Positions 54,298 to 61,343 of a stretch of DNA of 64,000 nt are shown piece by piece. The stretch spans positions 186,001-250,000 of the forward strand of contig NZ_SLXQ01000004.1 of assembly GCF_004340875.1 (NCBI RefSeq), read 5' to 3'. The notes below the pieces were generated by a model. That model had not been told where the DNA came from. It ran no database searches and worked only from the letters and a program-made list of their open reading frames with translations. Origin of the DNA: Tamaricihabitans halophyticus (GTDB taxonomy: Bacteria > Actinomycetota > Actinomycetes > Mycobacteriales > Pseudonocardiaceae). The translations under genes were made by a program, and so were the position numbers. Numbering within the stretch: the first letter of the stretch is position 1; every line of letters begins with the position of its first letter.

Positions 54298-55385
54298 ATG
54301 GCGCGTCAGCCTGAGGTGTTTGTGCGGGAGTTGTTGCCGGAGGAGGCGCAGCGGCTGGTGAACACGGCGCGGAAGTCCAAGAATCGGGTGCGGATGCGCC
54401 GTGCTGGGATCGTGCTGGCCTCGATGCAGGGTCGCACGGTGGGCGAGATCGTCGAGCTGTTCGCCGCGTCGGAGGGTCGCGTGCGGGAAGTGATCCATAC
54501 GTTCAACGAGCGGGGGTTTGCCGCGCTGGACCCAAAACGGAAAGGGGCCAGGCAGGCGAAGACGGACCGGGCCACGCGTGAGCGGATCTGTCGGATCACT
54601 CGCTGTGGCCCCCGCTCGCTGGGACAGCCGTTTTCGGTGTGGAGCCTGCCCAAACTGCGCGACTACCTCGCCGACACCGGCGTGATCACCGAACTCAGCG
54701 TGGAGACACTGCGCAAGATTCTGCGCGCCGGTGACGTGTCGTGGCAGGCCACGAAAACGCGGAAGCCCAGTACCGATCCGGACTTCACGACCAAGATGCA
54801 CCGCATCCTAACGCTGTATGATCATCCGCCTGGCGACGGGCGGGTGATCTGCGTCGATGAGTTCGGCCCGCTGAACCTGCAACCCCGGCCGCAGCTGGTT
54901 CGGTATCGGCCACCCGGCCCGGCAGCGAGCCACCTACAACCGTCACGGCGGGGTGCGGCACCTGTTCGGCGGGCTGGACCTGGCCAGCGGACAGGTGTTT
55001 TACCGCATCCGCGATCACAAGCGCTGGCAGGAGTTTTTGGACTTCCTGCGGCAGCTGCGCAGACGATTCCCCCACGGCCGGCTCTACGTCATCTGCGACA
55101 ACTTCGGCCCGCACAAGAAGGCCGAGGTCCGCGCCTGGTGCGCCACCCACGACGTCGAACTGGTGTACACCCCCCACGAACGCATCCTGGCTGAACTGGA
55201 TCGAGTGCGAATTCACTGCGCTGCGCTACTTCGCCCTCGACGGCACCGACCACCGCAGCCACACCGAGCAAAACCGCGCCCTCGGTGACTACGTCCGCTG
55301 GCGCAACCAGAAAGCCATGCCCAAACGCCACTTCGCCGTCCACTCCAAGACCCGCAGACAGGATTACCTACCCAACATCGCTTGA
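54298..55385 (+). pseudogene. IS630-family transposase with two frameshifts
   Basis: The start ATG at 54298 has GGAGG upstream. Residues ~1-110 hold the helix-turn-helix region. The DDE domain follows in three frames: VICVDEFGPLNL with the first Asp in frame 1, then from about 54890 a shift to SWFGIGHPARQRATYN and LYVICDNFGPHK with the second Asp, then an extra C in the run near 55171-55176 before LNWIECEF with the catalytic Glu, ending YLPNIA-stop. Programmed frameshifting exists in some IS630 elements, but two shifts suggest decay or sequencing error. Unlikely to be active as it stands. Confidence 0.85.
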
Positions 55386-55393
55386 CGAGGCAC
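55371..55393 (-). repeat. IS630 right terminal inverted repeat
   Basis: On the minus strand it reads GTGCCTCGTCAAGCGATGTT and three more bases, pairing with the left end at 54205-54227. The transposase stop codon TGA (55383-55385) lies inside it. Confidence 0.8.
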
Positions 55394-55524
55394 TAATTCC
55401 ACGAACGCGCGTAGTTATGGTGGTTTCTGCGCCAATACGACGAGCCCGACCACGACGGCTGGGTCGGATCAGGCCACCATCACCGCCCAATTCACGGCTA
55501 TTTCTACATTGCCGCAGCAGGAGA

Positions 55525-55558
55525 CCGGCTTCCCGAACGCGAACGCATGGGAAGCCGG
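55525..55558. terminator. Hairpin between convergent genes
   Basis: CCGGCTTCCC pairs perfectly with GGGAAGCCGG around a 14-base loop. It lies 34 bases beyond the stop of the minus-strand WXG100 gene and downstream of the mycosin operon, so it may end transcription from both sides. There is no T-run, as is usual in GC-rich actinomycetes. Confidence 0.6.
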
Positions 55559-55592
55559 CCGGCAATCTATGACTCGAGCAGACACCTGGCAA

Positions 55593-55886
55593 TCAGCCGA
55601 ACAGGCCGGCACACTGGATATCGGTCGCGTGCGCGTTCTGCGCCGACTCCTCAGTCGCCCGACCACACCGTGCCTCGGCCGAGGCGAACTCGGCCGCTGC
55701 CGCCTGCCATTTACCCTCTCGGTCTTGGAACGCTTCTGAAGCACTACCTTGCCAGGCGTCGCCGCAGATGGACTTCGCCTTACCCTGCAAGGTCTCGTAC
55801 AACGCGGTCATCTGCTGTGACAGTTGCGTCGTATTGCTGCCAGTCTCCGAGACAGCACCTGGTAGATACTTGATCCGGTCGAACAC
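55593..55886 (-). CDS. WXG100 family protein (EsxA/EsxB-like)
   Basis: 97 residues from the GTG at 55886, which has AAGGAG seven bases upstream; the open frame to 55922 lacks a ribosome site. Two long helices are joined by the DAWQG turn (WxG), the hallmark of WXG100 proteins, which travel through the ESX channel as helical-hairpin dimers. Unusually it has three cysteines (SICGD, ARCGR, IQCAG) whereas the other substrate-type proteins of the locus have none. It follows the other WXG100 gene by 63 bases, so the two are likely co-expressed and form a heterodimer. The C-terminal tail lacks an obvious YxxxD. Confidence 0.88.
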   Translation of the reverse strand: MFDRIKYLPGAVSETGSNTTQLSQQMTALYETLQGKAKSICGDAWQGSASEAFQDREGKWQAAAAEFASAEARCGRATEESAQNAHATDIQCAGLFG

Positions 55887-55949
55887 GTCTCCACTCCTTA
55901 TCCTGGTTCGGTCGGCGTCCACATGGCCATCACGTTCAATAGGTCAGCT

Positions 55950-56297
55950 TTATGCCAGGCGCGCGAAATTGCCGAAACCGCCACCGTCGGGCGAAACAGT
56001 GTTGTGTAGGTTGACACCTTCGTCTTCCATGGCTTCCATGTTGCCCTCGGTGCCGAGAATCGCCACCTCGAGTTCGTCAAGAATAGGCTGGAGACTGTTG
56101 TTCCAGTGCTCCATCAACTCGTCATTCTTGCCCAAGCCGGCAAGCGCGGCCGGACCTATCCACGACGCGCCGACAACTCCGGCGTAGCCGTCATTCGCGC
56201 TGCGCACCAGCCCACGACCTTCCGCCGCGGTTTCCTTAAGCAGGTCCCGCAGCTCTTTGGTCTGCGCGGACGTAAGTTCAATCGCCACTGCTGTCAC
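55950..56297 (-). CDS. WXG100-like protein, partner of the downstream WXG100
   Basis: 115 residues, GTG start at 56297. Helix one (AQTKELRDLLKETAAEGRGLV) leads to GASWIGPAA, a WxG turn, then helix two (NDELMEHWNNSLQPILDELEVAI) and a Gly/Asn-rich tail. It is slightly longer than the usual 95-105 residues. Position as the first gene of a two-gene WXG100 operon, divergent from the EccA gene, matches the paired esx genes of ESX loci. A second GTG at residue 4 is possible. Confidence 0.82.
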   Translation of the reverse strand: MTAVAIELTSAQTKELRDLLKETAAEGRGLVRSANDGYAGVVGASWIGPAALAGLGKNDELMEHWNNSLQPILDELEVAILGTEGNMEAMEDEGVNLHNTVSPDGGGFGNFARLA

Positions 56298-56577
56298 CCC
56301 ATTCAGCTCACCAAGTCCCCTTGGTTTCCAACTTCAATCTTCGTGCGCATCGCCGACAGGTTCCCAGCTCGCGGAACGCGCGACGCAAAACGCATAACCC
56401 CAGGCCAGTAAGGTGTTCGCACCGCCAACGACACCGAGGTACGGGTTCGGTACGGGACCTACTCCGGCCCGCAACGGCCGCACGCTGGCTGGACAGCCGG
56501 CAGTATCCTGGCGGAGACATCGCGCTCGGCCGATCCGGCATGTCTGACACACCGCCCATCTGAAAAGCTGCGGAGCT
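56298..56577. promoter_or_regulatory. Divergent region between WXG100 pair and eccA
   Basis: 280 bases containing no supported gene. It must hold the promoters for both directions. I see a GGAG ribosome site before the ATG at 56578 but no clear promoter boxes or riboswitch. Long open frames crossing it on the minus strand are antisense to eccA. Confidence 0.45.
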
Positions 56578-58257
56578 ATGGCACGCACCCTTCTTGTCGC
56601 GCCGGACCAACGGGGCGCTCTTCCAACGATCCGCGACGCGCTGGAATCGGCCGAGGACGGCGCGATCATCGCGATCGCACCAGGTGAGTACACGGAAACA
56701 CTCGCACTTGCCCAGCTGAACGTGACGCTCAGCGCCAAAGAACCTGGCACGGTCACGATTGAATCGCCCACCGTGCATCCGGCCCTGACATGTGCTGGCT
56801 GCCGCGTCACGGTCAGTGGGATCACCTTCAGGGCCACGGAGGCGCCCGCGGTACAGCTGCGCGGCGGAACCATCCGGGTGACCGACTGCACCGCGAGCAC
56901 CAAGTTCGGCGCCGGTATCTCCGTGTCGGACGGCTCGGCCACCGAGATCATCGGGACGAGGGTCACCGGAGCCCAGTGCGGCATCGTGGTCGAAGACTCC
57001 GACAGTGTGGTCGATGGCTGCGAAATCGACGAGATCGACGATGACGCGATCATCGTCCGGCTTGGCGCCAAGGCTACGATCCGGAACACCACGATCAGTA
57101 AATGCGGCTTCCGCGGCATCTACATGTACCAGGCAGGCGACTCCGCGATCGAACGCTGTCAGATCTCGCAGACCAGTGACGTCGGTATCGCGGTCGCCGA
57201 CCAGACCTCCCCTGTGATCAGCGAGTCCTGGATACATGACACCCAGGGCGTCGGGATCACCGTCGGCAAGGGTTGTGGCGGCGTCATCGAGGATTGCAAG
57301 GTGGAGAACACCGCCCAGCCGGCCATCGAACTAGCCGATGGTGCGCGCACCGAGATCCGCGAGGGCGACGGCCGCCGTTTGCCGAATGCCGGCGCGGCCT
57401 CCGGCAAGAGTAACCAGCAAGACCTCGAACAGGTCGAGAAACTACTTGGCGAACTGGACAATATGATCGGGTTGGCCAGCGTCAAGGGCGAAGTGCGCGC
57501 GCTGATCGACGAGATCCAGGTGAACGAATGGCGCCGCAGCGAAGGACTTTCGGTCGGCGCGGTGAGCCACCATCTGGTGTTCACCGGCGCCCCGGGAACC
57601 GGTAAGACAACGGTCGCCCGAGTCTACGGTAGTCTCCTCAAGGCGCTGGGCATCCTGCCGAACGGGCAGTTCCGTGAGGTCGCGCGGCGAGATCTGGTAG
57701 GCCAGTACATCGGTCATACCGCAGAAAAGACCGCTTCGGCCTTCGACGAAGCCCGTGGTGGCGTGTTGTTCCTGGATGAGGCATACACGCTGTCCCGGTC
57801 CAGTGGCTCGGGAGCCGACTTCGGCCAGGAGGCTATCGACACACTGGTCAAACTGATGGAGGACCACCGAGATGAGGTCGCGGTAATCGTCGCCGGCTAT
57901 ACCGGTGAGATGCGGGAATTTCTTGACGCCAACCCTGGTCTAGCATCCAGGTTCGCCAAGACACTCGAGTTCGAGAACTACACCGCTGAACAGCTCGTGG
58001 AGATCAGTTCACATCTCGCCAAAGGCGACGACTATCTACTTGGCACTGATCTGGACACCGCCCTGCTGGAGTGGTTCTACCAGATCGACAGGGACGAGAG
58101 CTTCGGTAACGCCCGTGAGGCACGCAAATTGCTTGAGCGGATGCGGAAATCGCAGTCCACTCGCCTGCGCGCGCTCGGGCAGCGTCCGACAAGAGACGAA
58201 TTGCGGACCCTGACCCTCGACGATTTGCTTGACGCCATCAAGTCCGACGCTGACTAA
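56578..58257 (+). CDS. eccA: EccA-type AAA+ ATPase with N-terminal beta-helix
   Basis: 559 residues. Residues 1-265 form a right-handed parallel beta-helix: repeated short strands such as TVTIESPTV, VTVSGITF, ATIRNTTISKCGF and GVIEDCKVEN at about 22-residue spacing. Residues ~280-559 are a CbxX/CfqX-type AAA+ domain with Walker A GAPGTGKTT (near 338), Walker B VLFLDEA (near 396), and NPGLASRF (near 452) with sensor and arginine-finger features. Mycobacterial EccA has a TPR N-terminus, so this is a domain swap in which the beta-helix presumably binds substrates. EccA proteins use ATP to handle ESX substrates in the cytosol. It is convergent with eccB. Confidence 0.85.
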   Translation: MARTLLVAPDQRGALPTIRDALESAEDGAIIAIAPGEYTETLALAQLNVTLSAKEPGTVTIESPTVHPALTCAGCRVTVSGITFRATEAPAVQLRGGTIRVTDCTASTKFGAGISVSDGSATEIIGTRVTGAQCGIVVEDSDSVVDGCEIDEIDDDAIIVRLGAKATIRNTTISKCGFRGIYMYQAGDSAIERCQISQTSDVGIAVADQTSPVISESWIHDTQGVGITVGKGCGGVIEDCKVENTAQPAIELADGARTEIREGDGRRLPNAGAASGKSNQQDLEQVEKLLGELDNMIGLASVKGEVRALIDEIQVNEWRRSEGLSVGAVSHHLVFTGAPGTGKTTVARVYGSLLKALGILPNGQFREVARRDLVGQYIGHTAEKTASAFDEARGGVLFLDEAYTLSRSSGSGADFGQEAIDTLVKLMEDHRDEVAVIVAGYTGEMREFLDANPGLASRFAKTLEFENYTAEQLVEISSHLAKGDDYLLGTDLDTALLEWFYQIDRDESFGNAREARKLLERMRKSQSTRLRALGQRPTRDELRTLTLDDLLDAIKSDAD

Positions 58258-58298
58258 GTCGCTCCGGAAGTCCGGCGCACGGCTGGTGGGCTGGTGCT

Positions 58299-59723
58299 CT
58301 ATCGACCGTCTGGGCCAGAGATGGGCGCTGGCTGCCGCGCAGCGGCCGGATCGAGCGTAGGGCCAGCCGGGATGCGTTGTACCAGACTCGCCGGAAGCTG
58401 CACCGCGGAGTTCGGCTCGTAGCCAAGGCTGGCGAGCAGCTCCTCGTTAGGCACCGGGAAGCGCAGCCCCAGATCGGTGACGATGTTGTATGCGCCGGTC
58501 TCAGCCGAGCTGGACGGCATGGCTTGTACGACCGCGACCCGGCCAGCCGGTACCAACACCCGATCGGCGAGCCGTGTTCCTGAACCGGACTCCTGGGTCG
58601 TCTCGATGCCATCCTCCAAAGTGGACACATCGCTGTCGATCAGGATCGACGGTGCGGTAGCCGCATCGGCGGCGACCGAACACAGTGGCGGTGGCCCGTC
58701 CGCGGACTGCGCGGCAAGTGGCGGTGTTTGCTGCGGCGGTGCCGCCTGCCCTGGCGGTGGCGCGAGCACATCCTTGGTGGGCGCCTCGTTCGCCAGCAGT
58801 GGCGCGATCCGCTGTGGCGTCACGGAATACTGTCCCTCGAGGATCCGCACCTGGAGCTCGGTCGCCGGTGCGAGCCCATCATCGCGGACCAGGTAGTGCT
58901 GTTCCCCGCCACTGACCGGGTGGAACACCACGTCACCGATCCGGTGTTCCGGCACAGCCGACGAAGGCTGCCCAAGGTTCTCCACCGCGATCGGCCCGAT
59001 CTCCTGCCCGGTGGGCAACCCGTTCAACCATGCGGTCCCCACCTCAACTGGAGTGCGGTTCGCGCCGTAGAGCGACCGAATCGTGCTCGCCGGCTCGCCT
59101 CCTATCGGGTACCGGTGGCTGCGCCAGATCAGGTACGGATCCCCCGTTTCCGAATCGCGAACCAGCACGGCCCGCTCGCCGAGGCGGGTTCCGCCGGTGG
59201 GGTTCTCCCCGATCAGCAGGGTGGTGTTCGTCGTGGGCGCGCCCGCGACATCCTCGCCCGGCACGGAGCACATCGTCCACGGCCCGGTTGTCGCGTACTC
59301 GCTTTCCGGCAAGGAGGTCGGCGCGCCAGGAATGCCGACGGTGGGCCGCCTCGGTACTTCCTGCAGGCTGCTGCCCGCGACCCGGTGTGTCTCCGCGTCC
59401 TGGTTACCGCTGATCAGCCGCGCCGAGGCGTAGTTCAGCGTCGGCTGCAGCATCTCGTCCTGGTAGACGTAGGTGGCTCCGGTCTCCCGTTCGATGATCA
59501 CCGCGCCGTCGGCTTTCCAGCTGGTGCCGCCCACGTTGGTGAGTACCCCTACGATCCCGAAGATCACCGCAACCAGCGCTGCGATCATCACGCCGCCGAC
59601 AACCGCGCCAACCCCGCGCCGTAGCGGTGTTTGCTCGGGATCGGTCTCGTGCACCATCACCGAGGACGTCACTCGCTGCATCATGAACTGGTAGGAGTGC
59701 AGCTGGTCTTTACGTGAAGGCAT
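58299..59723 (-). CDS. eccB: EccB, ESX core membrane-complex protein
   Basis: 474 residues. A short cytosolic N-terminus (SRKDQLHSYQFMMQRVTSSVM) precedes one transmembrane helix near residues 38-62 (VGGVMIAALVAVIFGIVG). A large extracytoplasmic domain with repeated beta units follows, and the tail is Pro-rich. The LHSYQFMMQRV motif is diagnostic of EccB. Length fits the family (~470-510). EccB forms the outer part of the ESX pore complex with EccC, EccD and EccE. It starts ten bases after eccD ends, so the two form an operon. Confidence 0.93.
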   Translation of the reverse strand: MPSRKDQLHSYQFMMQRVTSSVMVHETDPEQTPLRRGVGAVVGGVMIAALVAVIFGIVGVLTNVGGTSWKADGAVIIERETGATYVYQDEMLQPTLNYASARLISGNQDAETHRVAGSSLQEVPRRPTVGIPGAPTSLPESEYATTGPWTMCSVPGEDVAGAPTTNTTLLIGENPTGGTRLGERAVLVRDSETGDPYLIWRSHRYPIGGEPASTIRSLYGANRTPVEVGTAWLNGLPTGQEIGPIAVENLGQPSSAVPEHRIGDVVFHPVSGGEQHYLVRDDGLAPATELQVRILEGQYSVTPQRIAPLLANEAPTKDVLAPPPGQAAPPQQTPPLAAQSADGPPPLCSVAADAATAPSILIDSDVSTLEDGIETTQESGSGTRLADRVLVPAGRVAVVQAMPSSSAETGAYNIVTDLGLRFPVPNEELLASLGYEPNSAVQLPASLVQRIPAGPTLDPAAARQPAPISGPDGR

Positions 59724-59733
59724 CGCGAACCAA

Positions 59734-61143
59734 CTAACCGATACCGGCCAGCAGGCCCTGGACGTAGGTGTAGAAACCGGCCATGTAACAGGCCAACGGC
59801 ACCAGCGCGACGATGGCTAGCACGTCAAAGACGTCCGCGAACCTACCGAGATACGGCGAGGGGTTCTTTTTGCTGTAGGTCAGCCCGGCGAAGCTGATCA
59901 GTGTGGCGATTCCGCCGACGCCGAGCAGGAACAGCGCGCGGATCGCGTTGTTGTCCGCGCCGGTGATGAGCACCAGGATGAGAAAGATCGCGACCAAGGT
60001 ACCCGAGATGAGTAGCGGGAGTCGTTGGCGCAGTACCGCGAACAGCCGGGCTCGCAGCAACAGCGCGACCGCGGCCGCGAGCAGCAGGAATAGTCTGGTC
60101 GCGCCGCCGTGCATGGCCAGCGGCCATGCGGCGACCACGCTGACGATCGCCAAACCGGTGAGCAGTCCGGAAAGGAGTTCGTCGGTGCGTGCTGCAGCCG
60201 CGTACACGGTGGCCGGTTTCGGCGGCGTGTGATCCTCGAGCAGTTCAGAAGAGCGTTGTGGCAACGCGGGAAGCGGAATGCGCCCAAGGCGAATCGCCAG
60301 CAGGGGGTAGCCGGGTAGCAAACCGATCCCGAAGGTCAGCGTCACCGCGGCCGCAGCATCGGCCTCCAGGAAGGTACCGAAAGCCGCACCGATCATGCCA
60401 AGCAGGCCAACGGCGATCGCCGCCGCGAACAGGCGGGACAACGCCGCGATACCCACGTATCCGACGATCCCGAACACAAGCGCCGATACCGCGGCAAGAA
60501 GTAGTTGGGGCGCGCCGAAATTCAACACATCGGCATAACTGGGCCCAGCTATGAGGTAACCACCAAGAAACGCATACGGCAGTGCCGCACCGCCAAATAC
60601 CGCACCAGCCCTGGCGTCGGGGACCGCGCGGGAGATCACCACACCGAGCGCCATCAGCACCACGGCGGCACCGAGCAGCACCAAGCCGGGCACCAACCAC
60701 GGCGGTTCGAACGACAGTGTCACCAGCGTGCCGACCAGCAGCAGTACGCCACAGGCAGCGAGCCCGCACCGGCGAGTGGCGGTTCGCCCCCAGCTGCGCC
60801 CGTAGCGCCGCGCGCCGCTGGCGATCGATTCGACGACGTCGTCGTACTCCAGCTCCGGCCATTCCAATCGGCCAGGCACCAGTTGGAGGATCTCGCCGTC
60901 CAGAATCTTCTGCCCGCCCAGCGTCTGGTTACTGCTGAGCGCCTCACCGGTCGGCCGTCGCAGCAGCCAACCGCCGTGTGCTTCGCCGGTATCGGCGGCG
61001 TCCTCGCCGGCGTGCCGCAGGATGTACGGCAGCAGCTCGGCGACCGGCACGTGTTCGGGCAGCGCGACGTCCATCCAGCGCTTGGGGGTACCGATCGTCA
61101 CCCTGGCAAGTGACGTGCCCACGGTGGACGTCGGCGACGTCAT
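59734..61143 (-). CDS. eccD: EccD, ESX core channel protein
   Basis: 469 residues from the ATG at 61143, which has GGAGGTG eight bases upstream; an upstream in-frame start at 61194 lacks one. Residues ~10-90 form the ubiquitin-like domain (RVTIGTPKRWMDVALPEHV through GEILQLVPGRLE). A cytosolic linker and about eleven hydrophobic helices follow, the standard EccD layout. EccD dimers line the putative membrane channel of the type VII machine. It is translated ahead of eccB and divergent from eccC across 200 bases. Confidence 0.93.
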   Translation of the reverse strand: MTSPTSTVGTSLARVTIGTPKRWMDVALPEHVPVAELLPYILRHAGEDAADTGEAHGGWLLRRPTGEALSSNQTLGGQKILDGEILQLVPGRLEWPELEYDDVVESIASGARRYGRSWGRTATRRCGLAACGVLLLVGTLVTLSFEPPWLVPGLVLLGAAVVLMALGVVISRAVPDARAGAVFGGAALPYAFLGGYLIAGPSYADVLNFGAPQLLLAAVSALVFGIVGYVGIAALSRLFAAAIAVGLLGMIGAAFGTFLEADAAAAVTLTFGIGLLPGYPLLAIRLGRIPLPALPQRSSELLEDHTPPKPATVYAAAARTDELLSGLLTGLAIVSVVAAWPLAMHGGATRLFLLLAAAVALLLRARLFAVLRQRLPLLISGTLVAIFLILVLITGADNNAIRALFLLGVGGIATLISFAGLTYSKKNPSPYLGRFADVFDVLAIVALVPLACYMAGFYTYVQGLLAGIG

Positions 61144-61343
61144 GCACACACCTCCGAGACACAGCCGGCCACCGGCCGCGAGATCACCGTTCACGCCGCC
61201 AACCGACGAGGGGGTGGCAACGCGGCCTCATAATAGGGCCGGAAGGCAACACCCGAGCGCTGGATTTACATACCGGCCTCGCGCGGGGTAATACCTGAGC
61301 CCATCTGGTTACCCTGCGCGTGGTCCGCCTGGAGGTTTTGGTT
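61144..61343. promoter_or_regulatory. Divergent region between eccD and eccC
   Basis: 200 bases that must carry both promoters. A GGAGG lies eight bases before the TTG chosen for eccC. I cannot assign -35/-10 boxes. In-frame GTG at 61320 could extend eccC by eight residues. Confidence 0.45.

Larger units (their letters stand above)
54205..55393 (+). mobile_element. IS630-family insertion sequence
   Basis: A 1,189-bp element flanked by TA on both sides (54203-54204 and 55394-55395), the TA duplication typical of IS630/Tc1 elements. The ends form imperfect inverted repeats beginning GTGCCTCG. It carries one transposase gene broken by two frameshifts. Joining the flanks across one TA restores CGC-TAA, the original stop of the mycosin, so insertion left that protein unchanged. 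Confidence 0.88.

Noticed and set aside
56308-57237. 309-residue minus-strand frame across the eccA start
   Set aside because: Antisense to the beta-helix half of EccA with no motif of its own; it would also block the divergent promoter region.
58258-58298. Possible terminator CCGGA-AG-TCCGG between eccA and eccB
   Set aside because: The loop is only two bases and the stem five; too weak to call although the genes converge there.
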